From contig NZ_JACWFG010000011.1 of NCBI RefSeq assembly GCF_019749295.1, positions 62,001 through 126,000 on the forward strand: 64,000 nt of DNA, read 5' to 3'. The stretch comes from Neobacillus niacini (GTDB lineage: Bacteria > Bacillota > Bacilli > Bacillales > Cytobacillaceae). Under the pieces are notes generated by a model, which was not told where the DNA came from, did no database searches, and was given only the letters and a program-made list of their open reading frames with translations. This document shows, piece after piece, positions 8,735 through 18,174 of the stretch (within the stretch, counting starts at the first letter, position 1; each line of letters opens with the position of its first letter). The position numbers and the translations under genes are program-made.

Positions 8735-10198
8735 GTGCAAAGACTAAATAATCAAATTTACCATGACTATCCCTCGTATCCCGAAAAGGTGCTTCAGTTC
8801 GGGGAAGGGAATTTCTTAAGAGGGTTTATTGACTGGCAATTCCAAGTCCTTAATGAAAAGACTGATTTCAATGGAAGTGTAGTGGTTGTCCAGCCGCGAG
8901 GAAATAACAAGATTGAAAGGCTAAATAATCAGGATGGACTGTTTACCCTCTATTTACAGGGGATTAAAGAAGGACAATTGGTAAATCAGCATCAGGTAAT
9001 TGAGTCAATTAGCAGGGGTATAAATCTATTTACCGATTATCCGGAATATATTAAGCTCGCAGGGACAGAGGATCTCCGATTTATTGTTTCGAATACGACG
9101 GAAGCTGGAATAATGTTTGATCCATCAGACCAGTTGGAGGATCGGCCGCAAATGAGTTTTCCAGGAAAGTTGACAGCGTTCCTCTATCACCGTTTCAAGG
9201 CGTTTGCCGGTAATGAAAAGCGTGGCTGCATCATCATTCCTTGTGAACTAATTGAAAGAAACGGGGAAAGACTGAGAGAAATTGTGTTGCAATATGCAAG
9301 CTTATGGAACCTTGAGGATGAATTTATTGAATGGGTAATGAACGCGAATACTTTCTGTTCAAGCCTTGTAGACCGAATCGTACCGGGATTTCCAACCGAT
9401 TCCTATAAAGAAAAAACCGAACAACTTGGATATGAGGATGAATTGATAGTGGTAGGGGAGCAGTATCACCTTTGGGTCATTGAGGGGCCGGATTGGATAA
9501 AGAATGAGCTGAAAGTGGAAGGCACAGGGCTTAACACGTTGATTGTCAATGATTTATCTCCTTATAGGATTCGGAAAGTCCGGATTTTAAACGGCGCACA
9601 TACTGCGATGACTCCGGTTGCTTATCTTTACGGTTTAAGTACGGTGGAAGAAAGTGTAAATCATGAAGAAATAGGCATGTTTATAAAAGAAATGATTGCA
9701 GAGGAAATAATCCCAACCTTAGAGGGAAGTAAAACAGAGCTGGCAGACTATGCAGATGATGTGATGAACCGTTTTGCTAATCCATATATCAAGCATTATT
9801 TAATGAGCATAGCACTAAACTCAATTTCTAAATTTCAGACCAGAAACCTGCCCGCTTTATTGGATTATGTTGAAAAATATAACACTCTGCCAAAACGAAT
9901 GGTGTTTTCATTAAGCAGCCTGCTTTATTTCTATAGAGGTAAAAGAGGAAATGATGTAATTGAACTTCAGGATGATCCAGTAAGTTTGCAATTCTTTAAA
10001 ACTAACTGGGAAAAATTTGAGCAGCATGAGCTTACTATGAAGGAACTTGTTAACAAGATTCTTGGTGAGGAAAGGTTTTGGGGGCTGGATTTGACCTCAA
10101 TCCCAAATTTAGAAAATACAGTCAGTATAAACCTCCTTAATATCTATAAAATGGGAGTCAAGGAAGCTCTTAAAGAATTGTTTGAAACATCTATTTAG
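8735..10198 (+). CDS. uxaB: Tagaturonate reductase (altronate oxidoreductase)
   Basis: This 487-residue mannitol-dehydrogenase-family protein has the N-terminal signature VLQFGEGNFLRGFIDWQ (nucleotide-binding region). It also has the central block KVRILNGAHTAMTPVAYLYG containing the conserved Lys-Asn-His-type active-site residues. It reduces D-tagaturonate to D-altronate with NADH. Start choice: GAAAGGGG at 8719-8726 fits the GTG at 8735; the GTG at 8708 lies inside the half-operator and has no RBS. It sits between exuR and uxaA, as in B. subtilis. Confidence 0.93.
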   Translation: MQRLNNQIYHDYPSYPEKVLQFGEGNFLRGFIDWQFQVLNEKTDFNGSVVVVQPRGNNKIERLNNQDGLFTLYLQGIKEGQLVNQHQVIESISRGINLFTDYPEYIKLAGTEDLRFIVSNTTEAGIMFDPSDQLEDRPQMSFPGKLTAFLYHRFKAFAGNEKRGCIIIPCELIERNGERLREIVLQYASLWNLEDEFIEWVMNANTFCSSLVDRIVPGFPTDSYKEKTEQLGYEDELIVVGEQYHLWVIEGPDWIKNELKVEGTGLNTLIVNDLSPYRIRKVRILNGAHTAMTPVAYLYGLSTVEESVNHEEIGMFIKEMIAEEIIPTLEGSKTELADYADDVMNRFANPYIKHYLMSIALNSISKFQTRNLPALLDYVEKYNTLPKRMVFSLSSLLYFYRGKRGNDVIELQDDPVSLQFFKTNWEKFEQHELTMKELVNKILGEERFWGLDLTSIPNLENTVSINLLNIYKMGVKEALKELFETSI

Positions 10199-10213
10199 AA
10201 GGAGGCCGCTCAA

Positions 10214-11707
10214 ATGAAGGATTTTCTTCAAATCACTGAAAACGATAATATTATTCTAGCACTTAGAGACTTTAAGCAAAATGAAACGATACATCTTAAT
10301 GGGAAGAATATACAAATAAAAGAGGATATCAGCCGCGGCCATAAGATAGCTGTAAAAGATATTTATGAAAATGAGGATATTATCAAATACGGCTATCCGA
10401 TTGGGCATGCACTGGGTTTGATTGCACCTGGTGAACATGTTCATACTCATAACACAAAAACGAATCTCTCAGGAACACAGGAATACCAATACGTGTTTAA
10501 GGAATCTCAGAATCTATTTAATAATGAAAATCGAACCTTCCAGGGATACCGCCGGGGAGATGGTAATGTTGGAATTCGGAATGAATTATGGATTGTGCCT
10601 ACGGTAGGATGTGTGAACGGAATTGCCGAGAAGATTATTAAACGGTTTGAGAAGCATGTTGGCGACATTAGCCCCTTTGACAATGTCCTTGTCTTAAAGC
10701 ATAACTATGGATGTTCCCAGCTGGGAGATGACCATGAAAACACAAAACAAATACTGATTAATGCAGTAAAGCATCCCAATGCAGGTGGTGTTCTTGTTTT
10801 AGGTCTAGGCTGTGAGAATAATGAGCTGCCAGAGTTTAAAAAGGCGTTGGGTGAAGTGAATGAGGAGAGAGTGAAATTTCTGATTTCTCAAAACGTTACC
10901 GACGAAATCGAGGAAGGTTTTAAACTGGTAATGGAAATCTATGAAAATGCCAAAAATGATAAAAGAGAAACCGTTCCTCTTTCAGAATTGAAAATTGGTT
11001 TAAAATGTGGCGGCTCCGATGGTTTTTCTGGTATAACTGCTAATCCGCTTCTAGGTAAGTTTTCAGATTACTTAATTGCCCAAGGAGGAACAACCGTCCT
11101 CACTGAAGTCCCGGAAATGTTTGGAGCCGAAACGATTTTAATGGAACGTGCAGCAGATGAAAGAGTATTTGAAAAGATTGTAGATCTAATTAATGACTTC
11201 AAGGAATACTTTTTGCGTCATAATCAACCTGTTTATGAAAACCCGTCCCCAGGGAACAAATCTGGAGGCATCACGACACTAGAAGACAAATCCCTTGGGT
11301 GTACACAGAAAGCGGGAACAAGCACCATTGTCGATGTCTTAAAATATAGCGAAACACTAAAAACAAAAGGATTAAACCTCTTAAGTGCGCCAGGAAATGA
11401 CCTTATCGCATCAACAGCTCTTGCGGCAGCCGGCTGCCAAATGGTATTGTTTACGACAGGCAGGGGAACACCGTTTGGAACCTTTGTTCCAACGATGAAA
11501 GTTTCAACGAACACTCAAATCTATGAAACAAAACCACACTGGATTGATTTCAATGCAGGGACACTGTTGGAGGATGGAGTTTTTCCCGAACAGGTGTTAA
11601 ATGATTTTGTGGATTATATTGTTCAAGTGGCAAGCGGTGAATTTGTTAACAATGAGAAAAATGACTTTAGAGAGATTTCGATTTTTAAGAGCGGAGTTAC
11701 GTTATAA
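10214..11707 (+). CDS. uxaA: Altronate dehydratase
   Basis: This 497-residue protein has the two-part UxaA layout. An N-terminal SAF-like domain (about 1-90, with GHALGLIAPGEHVHTHN) is followed by a large altronase domain with RGDGNVGIRNE, HNYGCSQLGDDHENT, LKCGGSDGFSG and a C-terminal GTPFG.FVPTMKVSTN block. Conserved Cys residues in the GCSQ, GLGCENN and LKCGG motifs fit a metal-dependent dehydratase. It converts D-altronate to 2-keto-3-deoxygluconate. AAGGAGG lies 8 nt before the ATG. KdgK and KdgA, needed for the last steps, are not in this window. Confidence 0.95.
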   Translation: MKDFLQITENDNIILALRDFKQNETIHLNGKNIQIKEDISRGHKIAVKDIYENEDIIKYGYPIGHALGLIAPGEHVHTHNTKTNLSGTQEYQYVFKESQNLFNNENRTFQGYRRGDGNVGIRNELWIVPTVGCVNGIAEKIIKRFEKHVGDISPFDNVLVLKHNYGCSQLGDDHENTKQILINAVKHPNAGGVLVLGLGCENNELPEFKKALGEVNEERVKFLISQNVTDEIEEGFKLVMEIYENAKNDKRETVPLSELKIGLKCGGSDGFSGITANPLLGKFSDYLIAQGGTTVLTEVPEMFGAETILMERAADERVFEKIVDLINDFKEYFLRHNQPVYENPSPGNKSGGITTLEDKSLGCTQKAGTSTIVDVLKYSETLKTKGLNLLSAPGNDLIASTALAAAGCQMVLFTTGRGTPFGTFVPTMKVSTNTQIYETKPHWIDFNAGTLLEDGVFPEQVLNDFVDYIVQVASGEFVNNEKNDFREISIFKSGVTL

Positions 11708-11716
11708 TTAAGACTT

Positions 11717-11769
11717 AAAAAATCCCTTTTGAGTAGACAGTGCTACAGTCTATAAAAAGGGATTTTTTT
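11717..11769 (+). terminator. Terminator after uxaA
   Basis: AAAAATCCCTTTT pairs with AAAAAGGGATTTTTTT across a loop of about 20 nt, ending the uxaC-uxaA unit. Confidence 0.7.
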
Positions 11770-11796
11770 ACCTTAAACGCGTAAACCGGCCCTCGC

Positions 11797-11827
11797 CAAA
11801 AAAATGCCAGGCTGGTTTCCTTTGGCA
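11797..11827 (-). terminator. Terminator after the ABC exporter gene (minus strand)
   Basis: On the minus strand ATGCCA...TGGCAT is followed by seven T. It lies 25 bases beyond the ABC gene stop codon. Confidence 0.6.
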
Positions 11828-11852
11828 TCTATCACACTATTAGCTAGAGAAG

Positions 11853-13615
11853 CTACATTTGCAATTGTTTCAATTCATAAAACTTCCCTTTAGAAGACAT
11901 TAGCTCATCGTAGGTTCCGAATTCTACGCAGCGTCCATTTTCGATCACTGCTATTTTGTCTGCATTACGAATCGTCGAAAGACGGTGAGCGACGATAAAG
12001 GTAGTCCGGCCATGGCATAAAGTATTCAAGGCCTCCTGAATCTTTTTCTCAGAATGGCTATCTAATGCAGAAGTGGCTTCATCTAAAATAATGACCTTTG
12101 GGTTCCGAATTAAGGCTCTTGCGATAGATACCCTTTGCCTTTGACCTCCTGAAAGCTTATCCCCATGTTCTCCAATCTTCGTGTTCAATCCACCAGGAAG
12201 CTTCTGAATAACATCCAGAGGTTTGCGGCTAATAAGACCTTTTTAATTTCTTCTTCTGTAACTGAAGGCATGCCATAGGTTATATTTTGGAGAATGGTTC
12301 CAGAGAATAAAATGGTAGACTGAGGGACTACTGCTAAATGATGTCGGAAGGATCGCAAATCAATGGAAGACATATCATGACCATCTAAAAGAATTTTTCC
12401 TTCAGTAGGCTGAATAAACCCAATGAGTAAATTCAAAATGGTTGATTTCCCAGAGCCCGATTCGCCAACAAATGCGACTGTTTCTCCTTGTTTAACCTCT
12501 AAGTTAATATCTTGGAGAATTGTTTTATCGCTAGCAGGATACCGGTAACAAATCTGTTGTAAGGAAAAATTTCCATTTACCTTCTTAATTTTTGGTTTAT
12601 TTTCATGATTTTCTACTTCACCGGCTGTTAAAATTTCGCCAATCGAGTTTACTGATTCCAGGCCCTTAGCGATTGTAGGTATTAATGTTATCATACTAGA
12701 AACAGCATTTACGACTGTTGTAAAGTACGTTTGATACATCACTACTTCACCAGGCGTAATGGAACCACGTAATGCCAAAATACCAGTGAAAACTAAACAA
12801 ATAATTTGAAAAACTTGAAAACTAGCCCAACTTACAGAACCAAATACAGATTGAATGATGTCTAATTGAAAACCTTTTGTTAATATTTGTTGGAACCGGT
12901 GATTTAAACGGCGTACTTCTTGATTCTCTAACGCATGCGCACGTGCAATAGGTACTAATTCAATCATTTCAATAACACGAGCAGAGGTTTCTTCCATTTC
13001 CTGGCGGAATTCAGAATTGGAGGTTTTGATTTTTTTACGGAAGACAACAATGATAAGAGCTGATATCGGTACAGTTAAGATAAAAAATAGAAATACAGTA
13101 GGACTGTTATATAACGTAATGGCTAAGGCAACTACTAGATTGACAATTATATTTAAACTACTAACAAACACTTGTGAGGCAAGTGTCTGGACAGCTTCTA
13201 CGTCTCGCATGATTTTAGATTGAAGCCTGCCAGACTGCATTTCCTTTTGATAGGGAATTGAAAGTTCTTGCAGCTTTTTTATAAGCGAGGCGCGCAAACC
13301 CGATTCCACACTGCGAATCGCATAACTATGCAGTTTAGTATGATAATAATTTGTTATGAAGTTTTGAAGTACCAATATAATCATAATGATCGCGTTAAGA
13401 TAGATTGTTTGAATGCCGCCGCCTTCCTGAATCGTAGCAGCATTAATAACATTCGCAATTGCAATCGGCATCACCCATGCTGGGATATGTTTAATGATAA
13501 AGAAAACAGCTGAATAAAATATTCTTAAGTAGTTTCCTTTATATAATCCGACTAGTACCTTAAAGGAATTTTTCTGATTTTTGTTATAAATTTGCTGTAC
13601 AAAGGAATCCTCCAT
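11853..13615 (-). pseudogene. Exporter-type ABC transporter (permease-ATPase fusion) interrupted by a one-base frameshift
   Basis: Two adjacent frames together make one half-transporter of about 588 residues. The first (13615 to about 12215) has six membrane segments and an ATPase with Walker A GESGSGKST and the Q-loop region VVPQSTILFSGT. The second (to 11853) resumes with the signature LSGGQRQRVSIARALIRNP, Walker B VIILDEATSALD and the H-loop VAHRLSTI. The join is at about 12214-12217: reading AACCTCTGGATGTT as TGG GAT GTT by restoring one G gives the normal family sequence AANLWDVIQKLPGG. Loss of one base in a G run is either a true pseudogenising mutation or a sequencing error. The gene lies 42 bp downstream of rhgT on the same strand. 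The substrate is unknown; an exporter in a pectin island is unexpected. Confidence 0.85.
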
Positions 13616-13657
13616 TGATTCAACTCCTTGTTAAGGTTGTTAAAAAGCCAAATTGTA

Positions 13658-14341
13658 CTATTTTAGTAGGTTCTTTAGAGGTAAATTACTTTGTTTGATT
13701 GCTTCAATAATCAATTGAGCAACAATTTTCGCACCCTCTTCATTGAAGTGGGTGTTGTCCGTAATCCCCTCAGGGTAGTTATCGGATTGACCCAGAGGTA
13801 AATGCAAGTAGTATTTTTTTGACTCCTCATCACCGGCTTTCCCCATAAACTCATTGGTGCTCTTATGTATGTCTAATAAGGGTACATGGTTTTTTTGCGC
13901 GAATTGAATCATGGCTTCTGGATAATCTCCAACTGACATACTATCAATTTTATCGTCTTCAAACTTTCGGCGAGTGACGGATGTTAATAATAATGGATAG
14001 GCATTTTTTTGATAAGCAACCTGAATGAATTGGCTGAGATTATCTTGGTAATCACCATAAGGTTGTGTTCCGCGTTCAGGATCCTCTATTTTTTGATCAT
14101 TATGACCAAATTGGATGATTAAGTAATCTCCGGGTTGAATGCTATTCTCGATTTTAGCTAAATGACCTTCGTTTATGAATGATTTTGTGCTGCGGCCATT
14201 AACGGCGCGATTTTCAATCTTTACATTCTCTTTAAAGTACGCCTGAAATGCTTCACCCCAGCCCGTTTCTGGCCTTTTTTCTGGTAGTTTCATAGCAGCA
14301 GTCGAATCTCCTGCTATATAAATGGTTATCAGATTATCCAT
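13658..14341 (-). CDS. rhgT: Rhamnogalacturonan acetylesterase (SGNH/GDSL hydrolase, CE12-like)
   Basis: This 227-residue protein has all SGNH blocks. Block I is IYIAGDSTAA with the nucleophile Ser in GDS, block II has the Gly in NGRSTKSFI, block III is QFGHNDQK, and block V is DNTHFNEEGA with the catalytic Asp-x-x-His. This matches B. subtilis YesT (RhgT) and YesY, which remove acetyl groups from rhamnogalacturonan I. There is no signal peptide, so it acts on imported oligomers. Its divergent upstream region carries one perfect and one imperfect operator palindrome. The symbol is by similarity to the RhgT family. Confidence 0.85.
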   Translation of the reverse strand: MDNLITIYIAGDSTAAMKLPEKRPETGWGEAFQAYFKENVKIENRAVNGRSTKSFINEGHLAKIENSIQPGDYLIIQFGHNDQKIEDPERGTQPYGDYQDNLSQFIQVAYQKNAYPLLLTSVTRRKFEDDKIDSMSVGDYPEAMIQFAQKNHVPLLDIHKSTNEFMGKAGDEESKKYYLHLPLGQSDNYPEGITDNTHFNEEGAKIVAQLIIEAIKQSNLPLKNLLK

Positions 14342-14391
14342 AGATTTGCTCCTAAGTATTAAAATTCTTATTAATTACTGCTAAAAGCATA

Positions 14392-14405
14392 TGTACACGT
14401 TAACA
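14392..14405 (-). promoter_or_regulatory. Imperfect LacI-family operator upstream of rhgT
   Basis: TGTACACGTTAACA differs at two positions from TGTTAACGTTAACA. It lies 50 bp upstream of the rhgT start, 98 bp from the perfect copy at 14490. Confidence 0.5.
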
Positions 14406-14489
14406 TTTTTATGTTAAAACAAAATTAGAACCGATTTCTTTCAATAATTAGTTTAAACATTGAAGATAGTGATAAATTGTTTGTATAAA

Positions 14490-14503
14490 TGTTAACGTTA
14501 ACA
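14490..14503 (+). promoter_or_regulatory. Perfect LacI-family operator between rhgT and yesS
   Basis: The third exact copy of TGTTAACGTTAACA in the window. It links the divergent rhgT and yesS-like genes to the same regulator as uxaC. Confidence 0.7.
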
Positions 14504-14603
14504 TTTTATTATGTAAGAGTTTATGTGTCAATGCATATAACATACAATAGGTAAATGCTAGATTGACAAGTCTTGTAAATATGGAAATTGTAGTTTATTA
14601 TTA

Positions 14604-14617
14604 CGTAAGCGTTATCA
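14604..14617 (+). promoter_or_regulatory. Candidate CcpA cre box upstream of the YesS-like gene
   Basis: CGTAAGCGTTATCA matches the cre consensus TGWNANCGNTNWCA at all but the first defined position. It lies 60-75 bp before the start codon, consistent with carbon catabolite repression of the pectin regulator. The rest of the 338-bp intergenic region holds only the two operators listed. Confidence 0.5.
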
Positions 14618-14679
14618 AAATTTCGAAAATTGAGTTTTTTGAAATATAGTGGAAAACAGGTAACGAAGGAGTGAAATGG

Positions 14680-16905
14680 TTGAGAAAAGCTAGGGTGTTT
14701 TACAAACTGTTTATCCCGTTTTTCTTAGTGGGTATAGGGCTTGTTATTGGATTTAGCATATTTATTTACAATTCCACTTATAATTCCGTTGAAGAAAGTT
14801 TCTTAAAGGATAAAAAGAATTATACAAAACAAATTCTTCAAAATGTTGAACAAAAAGTTAGAACAATCGAATATGGATATACTGCTTACAGTGCGACTTC
14901 CAATTTTGAAGAGATTTTTAGAAAACCTTTGTCAGGTAAAGACTTTGATACATACCGCGATATCAAAAAAGAATTGAGTTACATAGAAATGATGGGGATA
15001 GAAGGCAGTAATAATAGTTTAGTAAGCTTGGATGGGAACTGGGGAATCAATAATGGTTCTTTGAAGACACTTTCAGCGGAGGAGGTTACTGAATATAAAA
15101 ATACATATATTAACAATGATAACAATAGCCTCTTTTGGAAACCATTAAAATCGGGAATCGAGATGGTCATGACTTTACCGATGTATAAGAGGGATAAATT
15201 CGCTTTAGGCATATCATATATTCCTAGAAGAAGCATTGAACAGATTATAGGTGGCGAAAACATTATTGTTGAAATTTTTAATAAAAAAAATCAATTGCTT
15301 TACTCTAGCATGATGAAGGAAAATGAAGTAAAAAAAGGCAGTTTTCAAGATTTTAAAGCAGTCTCTAACGAAAGCGGGCAAACTGCCAATGTTTTAGAAA
15401 CTGACGATGGAAAGAAATATGTTTATATGCAGTCAGATTATAATCACTGGCTTTATGTAGTGGAAATAGATGAAAATGAGATTGGCAGTATCATCCATAA
15501 TACGAGGGTAGGACTTATTATTGTATCGGCACTATTGATATTATTAGTGGGAATTATTTCATATGTGCTGGCGTTATCATACACACGGCCGATTAAGAGG
15601 ATACAAGAAAAACTGGACATACACGGAATACATAAAAAACAAAATGAACTTTCCTTTTTAGCGGATTCTATTGATAAAATTGTTGGGCAAAACGAACAGT
15701 TAACAGCTAGTCTATCTAAGCAGATACCTCAATTAGAGACATTATTTGTTTTAAGTTTATTTAGAAAAAGAATTTCTGAAAACGATGTCATGAATCGGTT
15801 AGAGCAATTTGGTTATCATTTTGAAGAGGAAAAGGTATTTTATACTGGTTTGATACAAATTGACACTATTGATGAACAACAGGTTGGCGATAAAAATCTA
15901 TTATTATTGGCCATTAATAATATCGTGGGAGAAATTGTCCCTAAGGATGAACGCTTAAATCCAATCGTATTAAATGATGAAATGCAGGCGACAATCTTTA
16001 TCTTAGATAAAAGCGAACAAGAACCTGAGCGACGGATTATGAAATACTATGAGGAAATCCAAGCTGCCGTGAAACAATCGCTGAATATTATCAGTAGTGT
16101 TGGTATCAGCCCAATCTATGAATCATTAATAGAGAGTAAAAAAGCGGTGGATTTAGCAAAGGAATCACTGCATTACAGAGTAAATGTTGGACCAGAGTCG
16201 ATTATTTTCTATAATGATATCTCGTCGATGTTAAATGACGCGTCTATTTCCAAATTCCCGGTCGAATTACTTAATGAGTTATTGAATGGTATTCGTTCTG
16301 GACATGAGGAAGAGGTTATGAACAAGGTTGACCTGCTGGTGGAAGAAATCTTTCGATTAAATAAAAACCCTATTAGCTTAGGAGTCACCTTAATACGCGT
16401 AATAAATGAACTCGTACAATTAGGACAACTATTAGGTGCAGAATCAAAAATCTTTGAAAATATAAAGAAATTGTACCAAGCTGCCATGAATGCTTATTAT
16501 CCAGAAAAGATCAAGGAAATGTTGATGAACGATTTAATCAAACCTGTCATTATCAGTACACATGATAAGACAGAAAGAGGATTTAAATCCTTGTCAGAAA
16601 AAATTGTGTATATTGTACAAACGGAATATGATCAAGAAATTTCCCTGGATATTATTGCAGATCGATTGCATTACAATCCAAACTATTTAAGCAATGTATT
16701 TAAAAAAGAATATGGGGAGAATTTTGTAGACTATCTGATGAATTATCGTCTGCAAATGGCACAATCCTTGTTAAAGGATACCGATTTAGCCATTAAAGAA
16801 ATTGCCGAACGCTTGCAATATCGGAACTCTCAAAACTTCATTCGTTTCTTCAAAAAGAAATTGGGAATGACCCCTGGAGACTATCGTAAGGAATATATGC
16901 ATTAA
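14680..16905 (+). CDS. yesS: AraC-family regulator with extracellular sensor domain (YesS-like)
   Basis: This protein of about 741 residues has a membrane anchor near residues 10-35, an extracellular dCache-like sensor region to about 280, and a second membrane segment (IIVSALLILLVGIISYVLAL). A linker follows, and then a C-terminal double helix-turn-helix of AraC type (SLDIIADRLHYNPNYLSNVF, then AIKEIAERLQYRNSQNFIRF, ending GMTPGDYRK). B. subtilis YesS has the same layout and activates rhamnogalacturonan genes. Start choice: AAGGAG at 14666-14671 is 8 nt before a TTG at 14680; the GTG at 14671 overlaps the RBS. It probably activates the ABC importer and hydrolase genes in response to pectin oligomers. 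Confidence 0.8.
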   Translation: MRKARVFYKLFIPFFLVGIGLVIGFSIFIYNSTYNSVEESFLKDKKNYTKQILQNVEQKVRTIEYGYTAYSATSNFEEIFRKPLSGKDFDTYRDIKKELSYIEMMGIEGSNNSLVSLDGNWGINNGSLKTLSAEEVTEYKNTYINNDNNSLFWKPLKSGIEMVMTLPMYKRDKFALGISYIPRRSIEQIIGGENIIVEIFNKKNQLLYSSMMKENEVKKGSFQDFKAVSNESGQTANVLETDDGKKYVYMQSDYNHWLYVVEIDENEIGSIIHNTRVGLIIVSALLILLVGIISYVLALSYTRPIKRIQEKLDIHGIHKKQNELSFLADSIDKIVGQNEQLTASLSKQIPQLETLFVLSLFRKRISENDVMNRLEQFGYHFEEEKVFYTGLIQIDTIDEQQVGDKNLLLLAINNIVGEIVPKDERLNPIVLNDEMQATIFILDKSEQEPERRIMKYYEEIQAAVKQSLNIISSVGISPIYESLIESKKAVDLAKESLHYRVNVGPESIIFYNDISSMLNDASISKFPVELLNELLNGIRSGHEEEVMNKVDLLVEEIFRLNKNPISLGVTLIRVINELVQLGQLLGAESKIFENIKKLYQAAMNAYYPEKIKEMLMNDLIKPVIISTHDKTERGFKSLSEKIVYIVQTEYDQEISLDIIADRLHYNPNYLSNVFKKEYGENFVDYLMNYRLQMAQSLLKDTDLAIKEIAERLQYRNSQNFIRFFKKKLGMTPGDYRKEYMH

Positions 16906-16914
16906 AACTGTTGT

Positions 16915-16955
16915 CAAACAAAAAAAGCTTCTACAGCAGAAGCTTTTTTTGTTTG
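16915..16955 (+). terminator. Bidirectional terminator between yesS and the permease gene
   Basis: AAAAAAGCTTCT / AGAAGCTTTTTT stem flanked by A and T runs on both sides. It can end both converging transcripts. Confidence 0.8.
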
Positions 16956-16964
16956 ATATATATT

Positions 16965-17849
16965 TTATCCTTTTACAGATCCAACTAATGCCCCTTTAAC
17001 GAAATACTTTTGAACAAATGGGTAAGCAATTAACATTGGAACAGTAGCGATTACGATAACAGCCATCTTAATCGTTTGAGCTGGAGGTACAACATCTACT
17101 GAAGACCCTTCTGCCTGCATTCCACTAGATACAATAACAATCTGACGTAATAATACCTGTATCGGCCACTTGATAGAATCATTGATGTAAAGAATAGCAG
17201 TCATATACGTATTCCAATAGGTGACGGCATAGAACAATGAAATAGTGGCTATTGATGGTAATGCCAGTGGCAGCATAATTTTAACGAAGACACCCAAATC
17301 TGTGCAGCCATCCATTTTTGCCGATTCTTCTAAACTATCAGGTAAGGCTTGGAAAAAGTTTCTCATAATAATTAAGTTGAAGGCGTTAATTGCAACTGGC
17401 AATATTAATGACCAATAAGAATCAATTAAACCAACTGATTTAACAACTAGGAAGGTAGGAATCATCCCGCCACTGAAAAGCATGGAGAACACAACGATAA
17501 AATTAATGGAGTTTCTTCCTATTAGATATTTTCGAGATAAGCCGTATGCCATTAAAGCGGTGAGAACCATACTAACTAAAGTACCTATACCAGTTACTCC
17601 AATGGAAACCGCTAATGACTTAAAGAGGGTAGGCGTTGATAAAATATAGCGATAGGCATCCAGAGAAAAAGTACGTGGAAATAAGATAAACTTTCTTGCC
17701 ACCACTTCCTGGGTGGATGCGAATGAACTTGCGATCACATTGACAAATGGAAGAAAACAAATAAGGGCAATCAGAATTAGAATGGTTCCATTTATTATGG
17801 GAAAGACTAGTCCTCCTTTGTTTTTTTTAATCGTTCTCGTTTTCTTCAT
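16965..17849 (-). CDS. Carbohydrate ABC transporter permease, LplC/YtcP type
   Basis: This permease of about 294 residues has six predicted membrane segments and the cytoplasmic EAA loop (LPDSLEESAKMDGCTDLGVFVKIMLPLALP) that docks the ATPase. It belongs to the MalG/LplC/YtcP/YesQ group used for oligogalacturonides or rhamnogalacturonides. The start at 17849 has AGGAGG 5-6 nt upstream; the longer frame start at 17870 lacks an RBS. Oddly, this partner permease lies on the opposite strand to the LplB-type permease and binding protein, so the importer is divergently transcribed. No ATPase is present; an MsmX-type shared ATPase is expected elsewhere in the genome. Confidence 0.88.
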   Translation of the reverse strand: MKKTRTIKKNKGGLVFPIINGTILILIALICFLPFVNVIASSFASTQEVVARKFILFPRTFSLDAYRYILSTPTLFKSLAVSIGVTGIGTLVSMVLTALMAYGLSRKYLIGRNSINFIVVFSMLFSGGMIPTFLVVKSVGLIDSYWSLILPVAINAFNLIIMRNFFQALPDSLEESAKMDGCTDLGVFVKIMLPLALPSIATISLFYAVTYWNTYMTAILYINDSIKWPIQVLLRQIVIVSSGMQAEGSSVDVVPPAQTIKMAVIVIATVPMLIAYPFVQKYFVKGALVGSVKG

Positions 17850-17967
17850 ATAAATCCTCCTCGCTTCCAAAATAGTAATCTATTTATCTTTTAGTAAGAT
17901 AAACCAACCTTATCATCACATCCAAATTACGTATATAATCAATATCCCACTATTGATTTAACAACAA

Positions 17968-17981
17968 AGATAACGCTTTCA
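17968..17981 (+). promoter_or_regulatory. Candidate cre box 1 in the divergent importer promoter region
   Basis: AGATAACGCTTTCA matches TGWNANCGNTNWCA except for the first base. It lies in the 325-bp space between the two divergent permease genes. Confidence 0.4.
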
Positions 17982-18078
17982 TGGTAGAAATTTCACACGA
18001 TAATGGGATAATCACCAACTGTAAAAAACTATCATTATGGTGGATACCATATGAAAAAACATTGATACCAAAGGGTTT

Positions 18079-18092
18079 TGTAAGCGTAATCA
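18079..18092 (+). promoter_or_regulatory. Candidate cre box 2 in the divergent importer promoter region
   Basis: TGTAAGCGTAATCA has one mismatch to the cre consensus (A for T at position 10). It lies about 83 bp before the start of the LplB-type permease. Confidence 0.4.
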
Positions 18093-18174
18093 TAAAATGA
18101 TTATGTACGTAATTTTTCATTTTCAGTATGCTTAGAGCAAGAAAGGAAAACAAAATGATAAGAGGAGGAAAGAA

